From NCBI RefSeq assembly GCF_014898055.3, contig NW_023601212.1:49402329-49466328 (forward strand): DNA of 64,000 nt. Direction: 5' to 3'. This document shows, in pieces, positions 35,675 to 48,900 of the stretch. Under the pieces are notes generated by a model. It saw nothing but the letters and a program-made list of their open reading frames with translations. It had not been told where the DNA came from and did no database searches. The translations under genes were made by a program, and so were the position numbers. Position 1 is the stretch's first letter. Every line of letters begins with the position of its first letter. Source of the stretch: Talpa occidentalis (taxonomy: Eukaryota; Chordata; Mammalia; Eulipotyphla; Talpidae).

Positions 35675-36404
35675 CACTTACTTATTTCAATAAAAACTTA
35701 CTCAATATTCAGAGACATCAGTCTTCTTTCTGTCCCATGCTTAGAACCTGGCGTGGGAGAAAGGGGATGTAAAAAATCTTCAAGTGAAATCCCTACTTAC
35801 TTTATACGATGTCTTTCATGCTGAAAGTGTTGGGAGTCTCTTGGAAGGCCAGCACCTCACGAGGAAACTTCTCGCAGTGTATTTACACTTATATCATGTA
35901 GCTGACTGATTAACTGGTGCATTCATTTCCTCTGATACTCCCACTTGGAGTTGTAAGAAGTCAAAACAAGTGCATATTCCCATTCTCTGTTTTCAAAGCA
36001 AGCAGTTGGTTCAGTGGCATTTACATCTGATAGAACAATGAGAGCAATGTCAGTCCAGAGAATGAGAGATTGCTGGTATGTGTGGTCCGATCCAGCATAT
36101 CAATCTTGATGGGAAAGGAATTCTGGAGTGAAAAAAACCCCATGACTTCAGGAATTTTTAAAATCTTGATAACCAACTATAGAATTAATTGAGATTTAAA
36201 AAATCCTCCGAGGAGTCATTTTGATAAGCTCACTTCAGTTCCCAACTTCTCTGAAGAGATGGAATCAGCTAAGTATGTTTACCTAAGATTTTTAGTTCAG
36301 AGGAGAGAATTTTATATTTTCCAGTAGATAGATGGACTTTAGTAAGCCTTTAAAATCATTTGCAGTTTAATTCCAGCATTACTTTGCTTTTGCTCATTAT
36401 CACA

Positions 36405-36960
36405 CATGTTTATTGAGCCCCCGTTGTGTAGATATGGGTCTATACCCCAGTGATACAGCAGTGAATGAGACAGAGAAGACTTCTGTGTTGTGGAAATTAC
36501 AGATGACAAAGAAGTCAACAAATTAGGGCTATAAGGAAGTTAACCTGAATGATTTGATCTGGCCTAGTGGGGGGATTGGGGCTGTGACACCAGAGGGGTG
36601 GTCCAGGGGGCTCATCTACTGCCCGGCAAGGAAGTGGATGAGGGAAAGACCCACGTGATGAGATGGAACTGAGCATTGTTTCAGGCAGAAGGAAAAAATA
36701 CAAAGATCATAGATGTGATGATCTATGTTTTAAGAACTAAAAAAAAAAGAAGACCAGTGTGGCTGGAGCTCAGAGAGGGAAGGGGATTTTTTTGTCCTTG
36801 GTGGTGAGGTCAAGGAGATAGCAGGAGGGGCCTTGTCGACCCTGATACAAGTATAAGTATTATTCCAAGTGTCAGGAGAAGTCAGTGGGAGGCTCTAAGT
36901 AAGGGAGTGACACAAACTATTTTTGTTTTTAAAAGATCACAATGGATGCCATAAGAACAA
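36405..36960 (-). repeat. L2 LINE fragment
   Basis: Complement of L2: TTTATTGAGCCCCCGTTGTG, ACAGCAGTGAATGAGACAGA, AGACCAGTGTGGCTGGAGCT, GGGAGTGACACAAAC. A further L2-like piece may run at 37600-37990. Confidence 0.7.
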
Positions 36961-38049
36961 TTTAGAAGGGTGTATTAATTTGCACTAGCTGTCCAGCTAA
37001 GAGGTAATGATCAAACATTGCCTACTTTTATTTCTGGAGGTACAAACTTGTGTATATGTACAGGTATTTTTATTTGACTGAATTTGGAAGAATCAAGTAG
37101 AGGTTATTTAGGGAACATAATATCATTAGTTTCATTACATTAAAAAACTCATTTTTATGAGTATAATTACAAACTTATATTTATATTAATTTCATTAATA
37201 TTCATGGAGCATTTACTGATGTGGCTATGGACTCATTTCTGTAGATATAAATACATGATCAGTCTTTGACTTTATAGATTTCAGTCTGGTGGACGATCCC
37301 TGTAGTAAACAGATGCTTACAACCATATTATGGGAAATATGTGCTATTTTGAAAAAAACCACTACAGATGTTTCTGTTTGTGTCTTTGGTGGACATATAC
37401 ACTTATTTCTTCTGAGAATATATCTAGGAATGGAATTGCTACCTGATTGGAAAGGCATGTTTACCTTCAGTAGATACATTCGGGCTTTATTCTAAAAGTA
37501 AGATTTGTGCTTTGGGAAAACTAGAGGCAAGTGGAACTAGTTAGGTGCTTATTATACATACACCTTTAAGAAATGAGATCTACAATAAGTCAAGACTGTG
37601 AGGGTAGGGAAGAATAGGAATAAGAGATGTTTAGGGAACATGGAAGCTTGGATTTGGAGGTGAGGGGGAGAGAAGTTGGGAATAAGGATGATTTGCAGGT
37701 TTATGACTTGGACCATTAAGTCAGAGGCTAGAGAGGCAGTAAGTTTTGGAGGAATAAAATTAGTTTCTTTTTGTACATGGTGAATCAGAGTTCCTTATGG
37801 GTGTGTGGTCATTGTCTAGCACTGAGAAAAAAAAAGAACTGGAGATAGATATTTGGGAATTAATATGATATTCATGTTAGGTGAAACCATCAGTATACTT
37901 GTATGGATGGCCAGAAAGAGAATATTGAAGAAAAGAGATTTGAGGTTAGAAATGTCTCCATATGGATGGTAAACGAAGGATGAAGACCCAGTGATGAACC
38001 TGTAGCATCACAGGAGAGCCTTGAGGCTGAGAACAGAGTTCTGTGAATA

Positions 38050-38215
38050 TTGAATCCAGACTGCTTGGACTGGAATCCTGATTTTGGTCCCCTTTTAACT
38101 GTGTGACTGGAGACAAGCCATTTAGCCTCTCTGGGCCTCAGTTTGCCATAAAATATGTGAAATGGGGATAATAAGTTTATCTTCTTTATAAGGTTATTAT
38201 GGGGTACATAAAAAT
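38050..38215 (+). repeat. MIR SINE relic
   Basis: Sense MIR: CAGACTGCTTGGACTGGAAT, TTTAGCCTCTCTGGGCCTCA, AAATGGGGATAATAA. One of the best preserved ancient repeats here. Confidence 0.85.
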
Positions 38216-39487
38216 TACTGAGGCTTACTTTTATTCTTTAGAGAGTGATGTTCATCAGTGAAATTGGTAGAGAGTTCCAGGAGGGAAGTGATGGTGCTGA
38301 TTCTATAGCAATGCCACAGGGATTGAGTGCTGAAGGGGTTGACAATGAGGTAGCGAGTGATGAGGGCAGAAGTAAATGCCATAGAGTCTTGATACTTCCC
38401 TTCTTGTACAGACTCATTGGCTTCCATAGTCTAAACACAGAAGAAAGATCACATACTTTGCTGGAAAGTATCCCTGGTCACTGACCTGAGTGTTAATAAT
38501 ACCTTAGTTTATTATACAGTTCTTTTATCTCAAGCAGTTCAAAGCCTAGCCCACATATTTTTATATCATCCTCACAACTTCCAGGTGACTTACGGAAGGT
38601 AAAGGTAATATTATTCCCAGTTTACTGGTGTGTAAGCTAAGAGTAAGGGAGTCATGTGGCTTTGTCTAAGCTTTTATTGGTTAATCAACTTCTCCTTTAT
38701 CCCATCAATAAACATCACTCAGCTTTGTTTTCACTTTGTCAAACACTCTGTTTCTCAAAGGCTAACTAGTGGGTCTTCTGCATTGAGAATCTCCTGGGAT
38801 GCCAGTAAAAATGCAGATCCCCAGCCTTTCTTCTAGATGCACTGATCAACATCTCTGGAATATGGGCTGAGGAATTGGTGAATTTTCCTAGCACCCCTGA
38901 TGATTCTCTTGAATCTATTAGTATGTACAAGGAAACAGACAAATAAGTCCCCAAACACACATTGCATTTAGTGACATTTTTCACATGAAACAATCTGAAA
39001 ATATTTTATATTCAGAAACTCATGCTACTATAACTAATGCTTAAGAACCTTTCCTGAAATTATTCTCAGATTTGTGATTGGAGTAGTGCCTTTGGTTAAA
39101 ATAAGACTGATTTGACCTGTACATGAGTGGTACAATCCATTGATCTTGTACCAGAGCACGGCTGGCGGGGTCACAGAACAGTCATGGCTGAGGATTTATA
39201 TCAGTTTGATCAGTGGTCCCACTGTAATTACTATTTATGGTTAGACATCATTAATAGAAAGAATTGTCCTCTCTGTATTCATGGCTTCTATATATTTACG
39301 TGCCATGATGAAATTGGCTGTATCTGTCTCTGGTATTTCTAGCACAGCAGTGTAGTGCTGTCTGGATCAGGTAACTTGAAGACTCTTAACTAGAGACTAG
39401 GTCCCACAAGAGCAGCCTACGTCCAGTCAGTGATGCTTCTGGGTCTGCTCTCTCCTCATTTAGTTGAGTTGACTATCAGGTTATTTT

Positions 39488-39755
39488 TTTTTAAAGATTT
39501 ATTTATTTTTATACAAGAACTGGGGTATAGGCCAGATGTGCAGGAGGGTGAGAGGATTCACTAGAGACAGAGCGGGGAACAGAACGGGCAGACTGACGAA
39601 ATACACTGCTGAGGGGAGCAGTGGGCGTGACAGGAGAGGTCTGCTGCACCACGTGGGACCCTTCTGGCCGGCCGGCCGGGATCAAACCAGCGCTGCAGAG
39701 GCTGCAGACAGCTTCACAGTGCTGTGCTCAACCACCTGCGTCACCAGGGGAGGCC
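39488..39755 (-). mobile_element. tRNA-derived SINE, type 2b
   Basis: Antisense copy with a 15-bp duplication CTATCAGGTTATTTT at 39473-39487 and 39756-39770. Confidence 0.93.
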
Positions 39756-39784
39756 CTATCAGGTTATTTTAGTTGCCTCTGGTT

Positions 39785-39832
39785 CCCAGCTGCCACATAG
39801 TAGGTGCTCAACAAATATTTGTTGAATGACTG
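39785..39832 (+). repeat. MIR/L2 3'-tail remnant
   Basis: GCCACATAGTAGGTGCTCAA followed by AAATATTTGTTGAATGACTG, the common 3' tail of L2 and MIR. Confidence 0.75.
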
Positions 39833-42634
39833 AATCCACTCAAGTGTATTTGGGAACTAATCAAAGGAACCAAATTAAAAAGTTATTCTATCCACTTCTG
39901 AGACACATAGAAGACACTGAGTATTTGGTGATGGATTAAATTGGAACTAGAAACAGAATCCCGTTCCCTTCTGTTTTTTCCCCCTGCCTTTCCACCTACC
40001 TTATGATAGAATCTCAGGGTTGGACGAAGTCTTTATCCCCATCTGTTCTGCAATTCCCCCTGTGAAGTTCCTATTTATTTACCTGATATTTATTTAATTT
40101 GTTAAGTATACACTCATATTGGGCCATATATATAATTTAAAAAAATTAAATTAAATTAAAAAAATAAAACTGAACTAATCCTATGGGAAAGTGGGAAGGA
40201 TAAGAGATTTTTTAAATGTCATATGCAGAGTAAGAATCAAGCTAATTAAGTTTGGAAACATCAGGCAGTTGCCACCCCCTGCATCTCCGCCCGGGGTTGG
40301 TGAAGGAACTCTTTAAGTCTCACAAGGAGATAAAGCGCAAGGACCTGTCTGTGGGATTTATGGTGGATTGGGAAAGCTGCCGGCCTGGAGGGAAGGCTTT
40401 TCATTCACAGAAGGCTTCATTCACAGAGACTATTAGATTGTACAGGACCCACCCCTCCTGGACATTTTCAGACAGAGGTTGGCTGGGCTACTCAAAAAAA
40501 TGAATTCCAGAAAGCTAGGGCACCTGTTGATTTGTGACCTCAGGATATGATGTCTTCAGACAGCCGAGGCTCTCCACTAGAGCAAAAGAGAGCTGTGAAG
40601 CATGCAAGTTCACTGTGGGTACTAAACTGTATGTGACGATTTGTGATGTGTTTTGGCAAAGGCAGCAGTGACTATTTCATGTCAAACCTCCCTCCCACTA
40701 TGCAACTAGAAATCATTAAAATTCTCAGAATAGCATGTGTTTTCTTCATTTTATAAAGTAGGTGACCAAAACCTTGTAACTGTAAGTTATTGTCCTAGAT
40801 TCTGTGGTGAAGTGGCCTCAGACATGGAAATGGAGCTCAGGTTAATTCATAACAGCTTGATCTTCAGCATTTTGAGTTTCAATTAGAAACATAGCATATA
40901 CAAATGAAATAATTATATTTGAAAAATATAGTCAACAAACATTCTGAAAATGCTTAATTATTGAATCTGCCTCCTGAAAGACTTGGGAATTTTTAAAGGT
41001 GGACCAGCAGGTCAGAAATAAGGATTTGTGACTGAGATCAAGTCTGGTGTGGATTAACTTTGGGCTAAGCAGATTCACAGCCAGGAGTATTTTTTAGGAG
41101 ATGGAAAACACAACTTCCTGTTTTCCATAGGAGACTTCCTGGACCTAGGAAACCCTGCTGAGACAGGATGGTGGAGGCGGCTGGGTTTTCTGTGTGATAA
41201 AACACTGGCTGTTGTTTATTATTACAACTCCCTTCACATTTTCCTGAGGATTAAGGATACTCATCAGAGAAACCTGACTACAATCTAGCATGTGCCTTCA
41301 AGCAGAGTCAACTCTTGGGGAATCTTGTCATTCTTTAGAGTATATTCCTCATGCACATCCTCCTTCTCATGCACATTCTTGCACTTATCTACTTTTTTCC
41401 CTAGTTCTGAGGCATAATTTTTATCTTCTGTGAGGTCAAAGATCATAGTGATAACTCAAATGTCTTAACCGGAGTAGATCCAGAGAGAAAAATGTTCAAC
41501 CAGTAGGAAGCTCTGTCTTGAGTTTACCATTGACATAAACTGAGAACTCCTAGTCCAGTGACAAATCATTCTTCAGAATAAAAATCTTGATTAGTAGCCA
41601 ATTTATGTGTTGCAAATATTCCCATTATGGCTGAAATCATAATACCAGTATTGATGTCACTGAAAACAGAAGTGAGAAGGAGTGTGTATGATTGTTCTTG
41701 CCACTAGTGTAAGCTGATTCCAGTACCACGACTAGCCCTTGGCCATTTGCATGATTTTATGTAAGAATCTGGAAGTAAAGATTTCTTCTGAGTTCTCTGC
41801 CCAGAAATGCCACCACAGATCCGGTGATGTATAAATTTGTTACATTTGCAAGTGCTTCCTCCAGCATTTGATGTCTTTACTCGTGAATCTTAATTTTGGT
41901 ATTCTTCCAGATGTCATTCTCTGACCTGTCCTCTTCCTGTCCATGCTCTCTTCCTGGAAGAGTGAAGCCGTTTTTGACTGATGCCATGTTCATATATTTT
42001 CATCTTAGACCCCTCTCCCCAACTTTTGCAGAGTACTACTGGAAAGTCCAAAAGTTACTGCAAGTTCCGCCTTTCTAAAGTGGAATTCAGTATCTCTGCA
42101 CCACACAAATCTGACTCCCCCCTCAATTTTTTTCAAAATGGGTGTCACCACTGTCTATCCAGTCATCTACATTAGACTGAGGGTAACAATGTCTGATTCA
42201 TTATTTTCCTTTATCTTCAGCCTCTGCATCTAATTACTCACTAAACCATGACAGTCCCTTTCTGCTCCCTACAGGTGTTCTCCCAAGTAGCCCCCTCTCT
42301 GTCCCTATCACCACCACACTGGGGTAGTTCCAGTTGCTCATCTCAACAACTTTCCTACTGATTTTCTCAACCCTAAAGCCCCCATCAAATCTATCTTCCA
42401 CACTCTGATTTCTCTGACCATCCTTAACCCCATGGGAAATGGATAGAGTCTCAGCTCCTTAGAGGTCAACCCAGGTCCTGCACAACCAGGTATGCCCGCT
42501 CCTCTCTAGCCAAGTCCTCAGTCTTTTTATACTATTGCTCCTGCCACCATGCCTTTCCCTCCTTGCCCCCCACTTCTTTTTTTCTTGTGCCTTGGTATTG
42601 GCCTCTCTGTCTTCTGTGTTAACACTCAGAATTT

Positions 42635-42906
42635 ATTTTATTTTTTAAAGATTTATTTATTTATGCATACAAGAAATGGGGTGAAGGCCAGAGATGCGGG
42701 GGGTGAGAGGATTCACCAGAGACAGAGTGGGGAACAGAACAGGCAGACTGACTGAAATACACTGCTGAGGGGAGCAGCGGGCACAACAGGAAAGGTCTGC
42801 AGTGCCATGTGGGTATCTACCTGGCTGGGAATTGAACTCATGCTGCAGAGGCTGCAGATTGCTTCATAGTGCTGTGCTCAACCTCTTGTGCCACCAGGGA
42901 GGGCCC
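42635..42906 (-). mobile_element. tRNA-derived SINE, type 2a
   Basis: Antisense copy inserted at AACACTCAGAATTTA (42621-42634), repeated as AACACAGAATTTA at 42907-42919 with a small deletion. A frame through this SINE and its flank (42802-43182) is fortuitous. Confidence 0.9.
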
Positions 42907-43321
42907 AACACAGAATTTAAAACCCAGTCCATGCATCACCTACACAGGAAGACTTTTTTTGCAGCTGCCTGTGTACTGGGCCCGCTCAGTGGGAGGAACC
43001 TTCTATCTGCCTGTCTCTCCCCATTTCACTTATACTGCATCATATTGGTTTCTTTGTTTCTGTTTGCTCCATCATTCAGAGCAGTTTGGGTGTCAGAACT
43101 GCTAGCTCTACTTTTATATCTGGGCAACCTTGCACTGTGGTGTGTGTCCTACTGTTTAATTCATATGTGGCTGAATCAGTAGATGAATAAGTGAAAGAGG
43201 GATCTGTGCACTTTTATAAGCTTGCCAGGCTTAAAAAGACAGTGTGCCACATTAAATTTGAAATTCAGATAAATAACAGATCATTTTTAGCATTGACCCT
43301 TTGTTTGGTTGCTCTATATTT

Positions 43322-43772
43322 CTCCTGTGAGTGAAACCATCCAATATATTTCCTTTTCCTTCTTCTTATTTTGCTGAGCATAATCCCTTCCAGCTCCATC
43401 CAGGTTGCCACAAATGGCATGAGTTTATCTTTTTCAGTTGCTGAATAGTATTCCATTGTGTATATATATCATGTCTTCTTGATTCAGTCATCTGTTTTGG
43501 GGCATTTAGTTTTGTTTCCATATCTTAGCTATTGTAAATAGTGCTACAGTAAGCATAGGTGTATAGGTTTCCTTTTGAATTAATGTGTTTGTGTCCTTTG
43601 GGAAGATTCCTAGGAGTGGAATTTCTGGGTTATGTTGTAGCTACATTTTTAGTAATTTGAGGAATCTCCACACAGCTTTCCATAGTGGTTGGACCAGTTT
43701 GCATTCCCAGAAACAGTGTAAGAGGTTTTCTTTTTCTCCACATCCTCACCAGCATTTGCTGTTGTATTTTTT
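43322..43772 (-). mobile_element. L1 ORF2 3'-end fragment, antisense
   Basis: Complement of the L1 ORF2 terminus: GAGTGAAACCATCCAATATA, AGTATTCCATTGTGTATATA, CTTTCCATAGTGGTTGGACC, CTCCACATCCTCACCAGCAT. Both the 3' UTR and the 5' region are absent, and no target duplication is evident. Confidence 0.88.
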
Positions 43773-44021
43773 TAAATATCGTCCTAATATTTTTGTATAG
43801 ACTTTGCCTTACCCTTCTGAATGGCCCATGTGTAAATAGCTCACTCTACACAGATGCCCTAGCCTTTCCATCTTGGTCTGCCTCATGCCATTCCAAACAT
43901 GTTTTTCTGGACAGGTGACCAGAGCTTATTTGTGATTATCTCATGGCATTTCCTATGCTATGGTAGTTTCTTGTGGCTGCTGACTTATAGGGCATTTGAA
44001 AGGGGAATATAAAATTTATCC

Positions 44022-44279
44022 TGGGTGGCACAAGGGGTTAAGATGCAATCTATGAAGCTTGCTGTAGCCACTGCAACATGAGTTCGATCCCTGGCCAGGG
44101 AGCTACCCACATGGAACAGCAGACCTCTTCTGACTCGCTCGCTGCTTCCCTCAGCAGTGTATTTCAGTCATTCCTCCTGTTCTGTTCCCCGCTCTGTCTC
44201 TGGTGAATCCTCTCACCCTCGCCCTACAACTCTGGCCTGTACCCCAGTTCTTGTATGTACAAATAAATCTTAAAAAAAA
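44022..44279 (+). mobile_element. tRNA-derived SINE, type 2a (sense)
   Basis: Sense copy lacking the first few bases of the head, starting at CTGGGTGGCACAAGG. B box GAGTTCGATCCC intact. Short duplication TTATCCTGG at 44016-44024 and 44280-44288; the head overlaps it. Confidence 0.88.
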
Positions 44280-47200
44280 TTATCCTGGATATTTTGGGAT
44301 CAATGTAGGAATAGCAACTCACTTTCTCAAAGTCCATAAAACCTTGGGTATGGGTGTCAGATTTTCTTAGGGAATCAGAGCTGCAAGAGTATTCAGGATT
44401 TGCTTTCCTGCTCTGGCCAGGATGTCTGAGAACTGCTGTGCTAGAGACTGAGGGTGCCTTGGAGAAGGACTTTGTACTGTCCCAGTCTAATGATGCTCTT
44501 TATTTAGCACATTCCCTGTTCAAAGTATCAGATGACTGAAGTATTATTTTGATTGAAGATTTTTTTTTTTTAAATTAGAAACACTCAAGTTGTTAAGTGT
44601 ATGCTTTAGAAGGTGGACGAAATATGGCACATTTTATCTCTCACATTCTCTTTCTCCTGCCCCCCATGTCAAAACTGATAATTATGGAAATTCCAAGGCT
44701 GGGACACTTGGGCAGAGTTTAGATATTTACCGCATAGGAGTCAGACATGTTCTTTTAGAGAAAGCTGAGTTCTAATGGCAGAAATATTGGCCAAAAAACA
44801 ATCATGAAACATTTTTGTGGCCTCGGTATCATGATCTTGTCAGTAAAGCGATGGTCTCTGATTAAATCCAGATTGAGCTGTTTCCTGTTAGCGTGCTAAC
44901 CCAGAGGGCAGGCCCAGACCTCATGTCTTGCTCTGAGTCTGGGTTATTAAACACGTGTCTGCCCAGACTCCCCGCCCCCAATCTATTACTTTTCTTCTAA
45001 ATTAGAATTTAAAGTTAGAGAGATATTACAAACAAAAACATACCCTGCAGTCTCTTACAAGGGTTATGTAGCTGTTGAATCTTTTACTGCAAAAATGAAA
45101 CTGGAATTTTAGATGCTCTGATATGACCAGGAGACATGCTATCTTGTGTGTGTGTGTTTCGCTTTTGTATAACTTTTTTTTTTTCAGAATAACTATAGTC
45201 ACTAAGCAGATATTTTTAAAGAATGTTTGCTTCATCAAAATGTACTCTATTTGAATGGTGGTGAATTAGAACTCATCTGCAGAAGCCTGGTCTCCCTTCT
45301 ATGGCAAGTAGATATTAGGGAGCTTGGCAAAGGTGCAGAAAATGACCATAAAGCAAAGTACTGGGTACCCTAACATGCACAGCCAATGTATGGAAATGAT
45401 TTTAGTCACTAGGGCAGCCCCTGTCCTTCCCTTTATGATATTGTCAGCATTGCTCATTCACTGTACTTAGAGAATGATTTTGAAATCCACCTATTTGAAG
45501 TATTTTATTACCCCTCTGTTAGCTCAAATAAGGTTCTTCCTAATGTGCAGATGCAAATACTGAAGAACAAAAACTGTCAAAGAGGCTTAAAAGGATCAGG
45601 CATGCAAATTGAGATTTTCTGTTTCCAACTAAGAGGAAGACTGACAGGAAGCGACTGGGTTAATGAGCAGCACTATTCCATTCCCAAGGGAGAGCCTTGA
45701 TTTCCTGCCAACTCTGCCTGCTGGCAGGAAAAGGGACCCACTTTATCAGGGCCTGTGACAAGCATTTTCTCTGGGTTTGAATTTGTGGCCACATCAATGC
45801 TCAGGGAAAAATTAGTTCTTTTAAGTAGTTATGACTTTCTGTAAGAAAAGATTTAGTCTTAAAGTGGAATTTGCTTTGTGAGTAAAATAAGAATCATCAA
45901 ATTACAGAGTTGGTAAGGAAACCCTGCTACTGTCAGAGGTGAGAAAGCTTGATTTAGAATTAGAGTCTGAGTAGTCATAGAGGCTGAGAAGCCAACCCTT
46001 TTGAAATTGATGGATATGATGTATACGATGTATATTGATGAAATTGATGTACTACTTTTTAATATTATCAGACTGATAATTATTTTGACCAAGTCATTTG
46101 AAATGACACCTTAAAACACACAAAATATCCCTAAATTTATCAGGGCCTGTGACAAGTGTTTTCTCTGAAAGAGATCAAATGAATGTCAATATTTGGAGCT
46201 AAAACTCATCATATTTTATCATACTTTGAATTTCTTTTTTTTTTTGAAGTGAAAGTGATAAATGTGAATTAAGTTTTCAATGTGTCATAGTGACTTATTA
46301 AGCTAACATTTTCCAAAAGAGTTCATTCTAATGTTCTGCAAGATGCTCTCAGGATAAGGGAAAATCCATTTGGAAATGTCATATACCATATCCTTCTCTT
46401 GGAGTTTCTTAACATATGTTAGAATATTAAAGACTAAGACATTCGCAGGAAAGAAATGTGTTTGATTTTGTTTAACTCTGTAGTTCCCAAAATTGACCGC
46501 AGGAACTAGTGGTTTGTATGGCATACACTCATAAAAACACTGGACCAGGTAATTAAAAAAGTAATTAGATTTTGAACCCATGGGTCTTTTTCATTTGTGG
46601 TTTCTGGTCGAAGTTAATCAAAGCTTCTGAGATGGATGGGTACTCTTTGGCCTGTTCTAAACTATGTATAGAGTGATAAAGAACAATTATTAGACCACAT
46701 TTGAGACCACATTTTGAGTCAGTGGGCCTAAAGAAGCTTTTGGTATTTTTCCTGAAATAGATCCCTCTCCTCAGGCAACCCAAAGTATCTTTTGAAAATT
46801 AAAATAAATGAAGTCACCTACCACGTAAGCTGTAGTCTTAACATTAATTCCAATTAGCAGTTAGACATGGTGACATTAAGTCATTTCAGCCCCCTCTAAA
46901 GCAGCTGCTGCCACTGTGGTCTCACTGACAGCAGTCTCTGTTAATTTCCTTCCAGTGGTTGAGCTTCTGACAGGCCAGGTGAATAAAAGTAAATATGCCA
47001 CCCAGTAAACACAATCTTCTCATTTCGAGATTCAATTCTGTCTTCTTTATTTCTCCTTTCATTTTCACATGTCTGATCATTTCAATTTAGAAAAATCTAT
47101 AGGAAACAATTCAAACTTATAATTGAGAGAAACTGACAAGTGATCGTCACATCACATGCAATGATTTTTGCTGTAGAAAAAGATCCTTTTGTTAGATCAT

Positions 47201-48057
47201 TTTCTCTGGTACCTTTGTATAGGACAAGCTAAATTTTGAAACTTGTATCTGTGTGTAATTTGTTAGGCACAGATCATTTTGAATGGTGTAAAACACACCC
47301 ATATTTTTCTTTAATTTTTGTCCCTCATACTCGGGTTTTTTTTTTTAAATAATAAATTTTATTTTTATATTCCCCCCTACAACTGCACATTTCGGTTTTT
47401 AAGCTTACAGATTTTATCACTAATCACCAATTAGGTATTATGGTTTATGTCTCCCACGATGCAATAATTCCTACCAATGTTATCCACATGTTGCTCTCAT
47501 GTGCTAGCTATTTCTCACAAGCAATGTCTACATTGCATGTCTCCACTAGGCAGGGACCATGTGTTTACCCCAGCCCTTCCTTTGCATGACTCCCCAGAGA
47601 TTAGTCCAGTACTGCAGGTACAGCCACTTTTCAGTCACCTCTGCTGACTGCCAATGCTACAGAATCAGAGAGTGTGTTGCTTTCTGTGGACTGAAGGACA
47701 TCAGGTTTTGGTCAGAGCTGCACAGATTTCCATGGAGGACATACTCCTCACATGGCTGATTATTTTAGTTATCAACTTGATGTCAGCTGGCTCACACAAA
47801 TCCTAAGGATGAATTATCAACTCTCCATAGCCAGCGTTAGCCGGCTCCAGGGCACCACTGCAGGCGCTGTCTTTTAAGGATGAGTTTGGAAACTTACCAA
47901 GGAATAACACAAAAGGAATGATTGATAACATTTGCTAAACTCAATCTTGGGGTCATTGGAAACAGTCTTGATAAAATATGTCAGCAACTTAGTTCTTGAT
48001 TGGAGTAAGTAGAAGAAAATGCCACTATTATGAAGTACCGTTTCTACTAGAGGGAAA

Positions 48058-48076
48058 CACACACACACACACACAG
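48058..48076. repeat. CA dinucleotide microsatellite
   Basis: Short (AC)n about 150 bp upstream of RGL1 exon 3. Confidence 0.9.
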
Positions 48077-48223
48077 CTTTTCTATACTTACAAATGAGAG
48101 GATTGCCTATGTGCCATTGGGACTTAAGTAAGAGCAAGGGAACCAGGGCCAGCTGCACTCAACTATTTTACTATTTTTGGTTCTTTCTTTCCTCCTGATC
48201 ACGATCATGACTTTCTTGTACAG

Positions 48224-48432
48224 GTTGAAGGGGACCAGCTGCCTCCAGGACACACAGTCAGTCAATATGAGACCTGTAAGATCAGGACCATAAAAGCTGG
48301 CACCTTGGAGAAGCTCGTGGAGAACCTGCTGACAGCTTTTGGGGACAATGATTTTACCTATATCAGCATCTTCCTGTCAACCTACAGAGGCTTTGCCTCC
48401 ACTAAAGAAGTGCTGGAGCTGCTGCTGGACAG
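48224..48432 (+). CDS. RGL1: RGL1 coding exon 3, start of the RasGEF N-terminal domain (residues 47-116)
   Basis: This 209-bp exon reads VEGDQLPPGHTVSQYETCKI and onward to EVLELLLDR with no stop. The acceptor is TTTCTTGTACAG ending at 48223; the donor is GTAGGA at 48433, leaving a two-base (AG) partial arginine codon. The stretch with GTLEKLVENLL, the FLSTYRGF motif and the EVLELLLDR helix is typical of the RasGEF N-terminal (REM-like) domain that packs against and stabilises the catalytic CDC25 domain. RGL1 is a cytosolic Ras effector that loads GTP onto RALA/RALB. The protein is roughly 770-800 residues long, so this window holds only about the first 15 percent. RGL1 is preferred over RALGDS, RGL2 and RGL3 because the residues match RGL1 without gaps. 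Confidence 0.95.
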
Positions 48433-48849
48433 GTAGGAAGGGGAAGGAGGTGATCAAAAGGTGATCAAAATGCCTGCAAGGTGCAGGTATGCGGCCTGAA
48501 TCATCTGCACTTGGTGGGCTCAGAGAGATGGATGAGGAAAGATGAACTGAATGAATGATCTTTGGAATAAATGCCATAACTATTGTTTCAGAGACACTTT
48601 ATGGGCTATTTATGGTAAAAATATCTCATAAAAAACATATAAGAGTCAAGAGTACATACCAGATGACAAGGCTCAATTGTAAATAGATTTCAGTGCCTAT
48701 CTGCCACCCTACGATTTTCTCTGTATTTTTCCATGTTTATATAATTCCAATAAATAATCCAGTTAGCAAGGAATCATGTTGTGAGAATTAAATGTAATCA
48801 TATGTGTGAAGTGGGGGCGTAGTGAGACCATAAGAAGCAGCTGATGGGT

Positions 48850-48900
48850 GGCAGCTCCAATGGTGATGGTGAGGATGATGGTGGTGATGATGATGGTATT
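48850..48900. repeat. Degenerate GAT/GGT trinucleotide repeat
   Basis: GGTGATGGTGAGGATGATGG followed by more GAT and GGT units. Confidence 0.75.

Larger units (their letters stand above)
11798..48223 (+). other. RGL1: RGL1 intron 2 (36,426 bp)
   Basis: Runs from GTGAGTAAAG to TTTCTTGTACAG. Named repeats inside it are listed separately. Between them, the stretches 11,798-13,350, 14,430-17,600, 18,200-23,270, 25,850-28,640, 29,690-33,230, 37,990-38,050, 40,000-42,230 and 44,300-48,220 show no gene, RNA or repeat that I can name beyond microsatellites. Open frames there are short, overlap on both strands and lack family resemblance. The large size fits regulatory content, but no enhancer can be called from sequence alone. 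Confidence 0.85.

Noticed and set aside
40252..40503. 83-codon open frame starting METSGSCHPLHL
   Set aside because: No family recognised and no convincing exon borders. It is GC richer than its surroundings, so conservation would be worth a look, but I cannot support a gene.
42802..43182. 126-codon open frame
   Set aside because: Starts in a SINE and continues in unique sequence without family resemblance or splice context.
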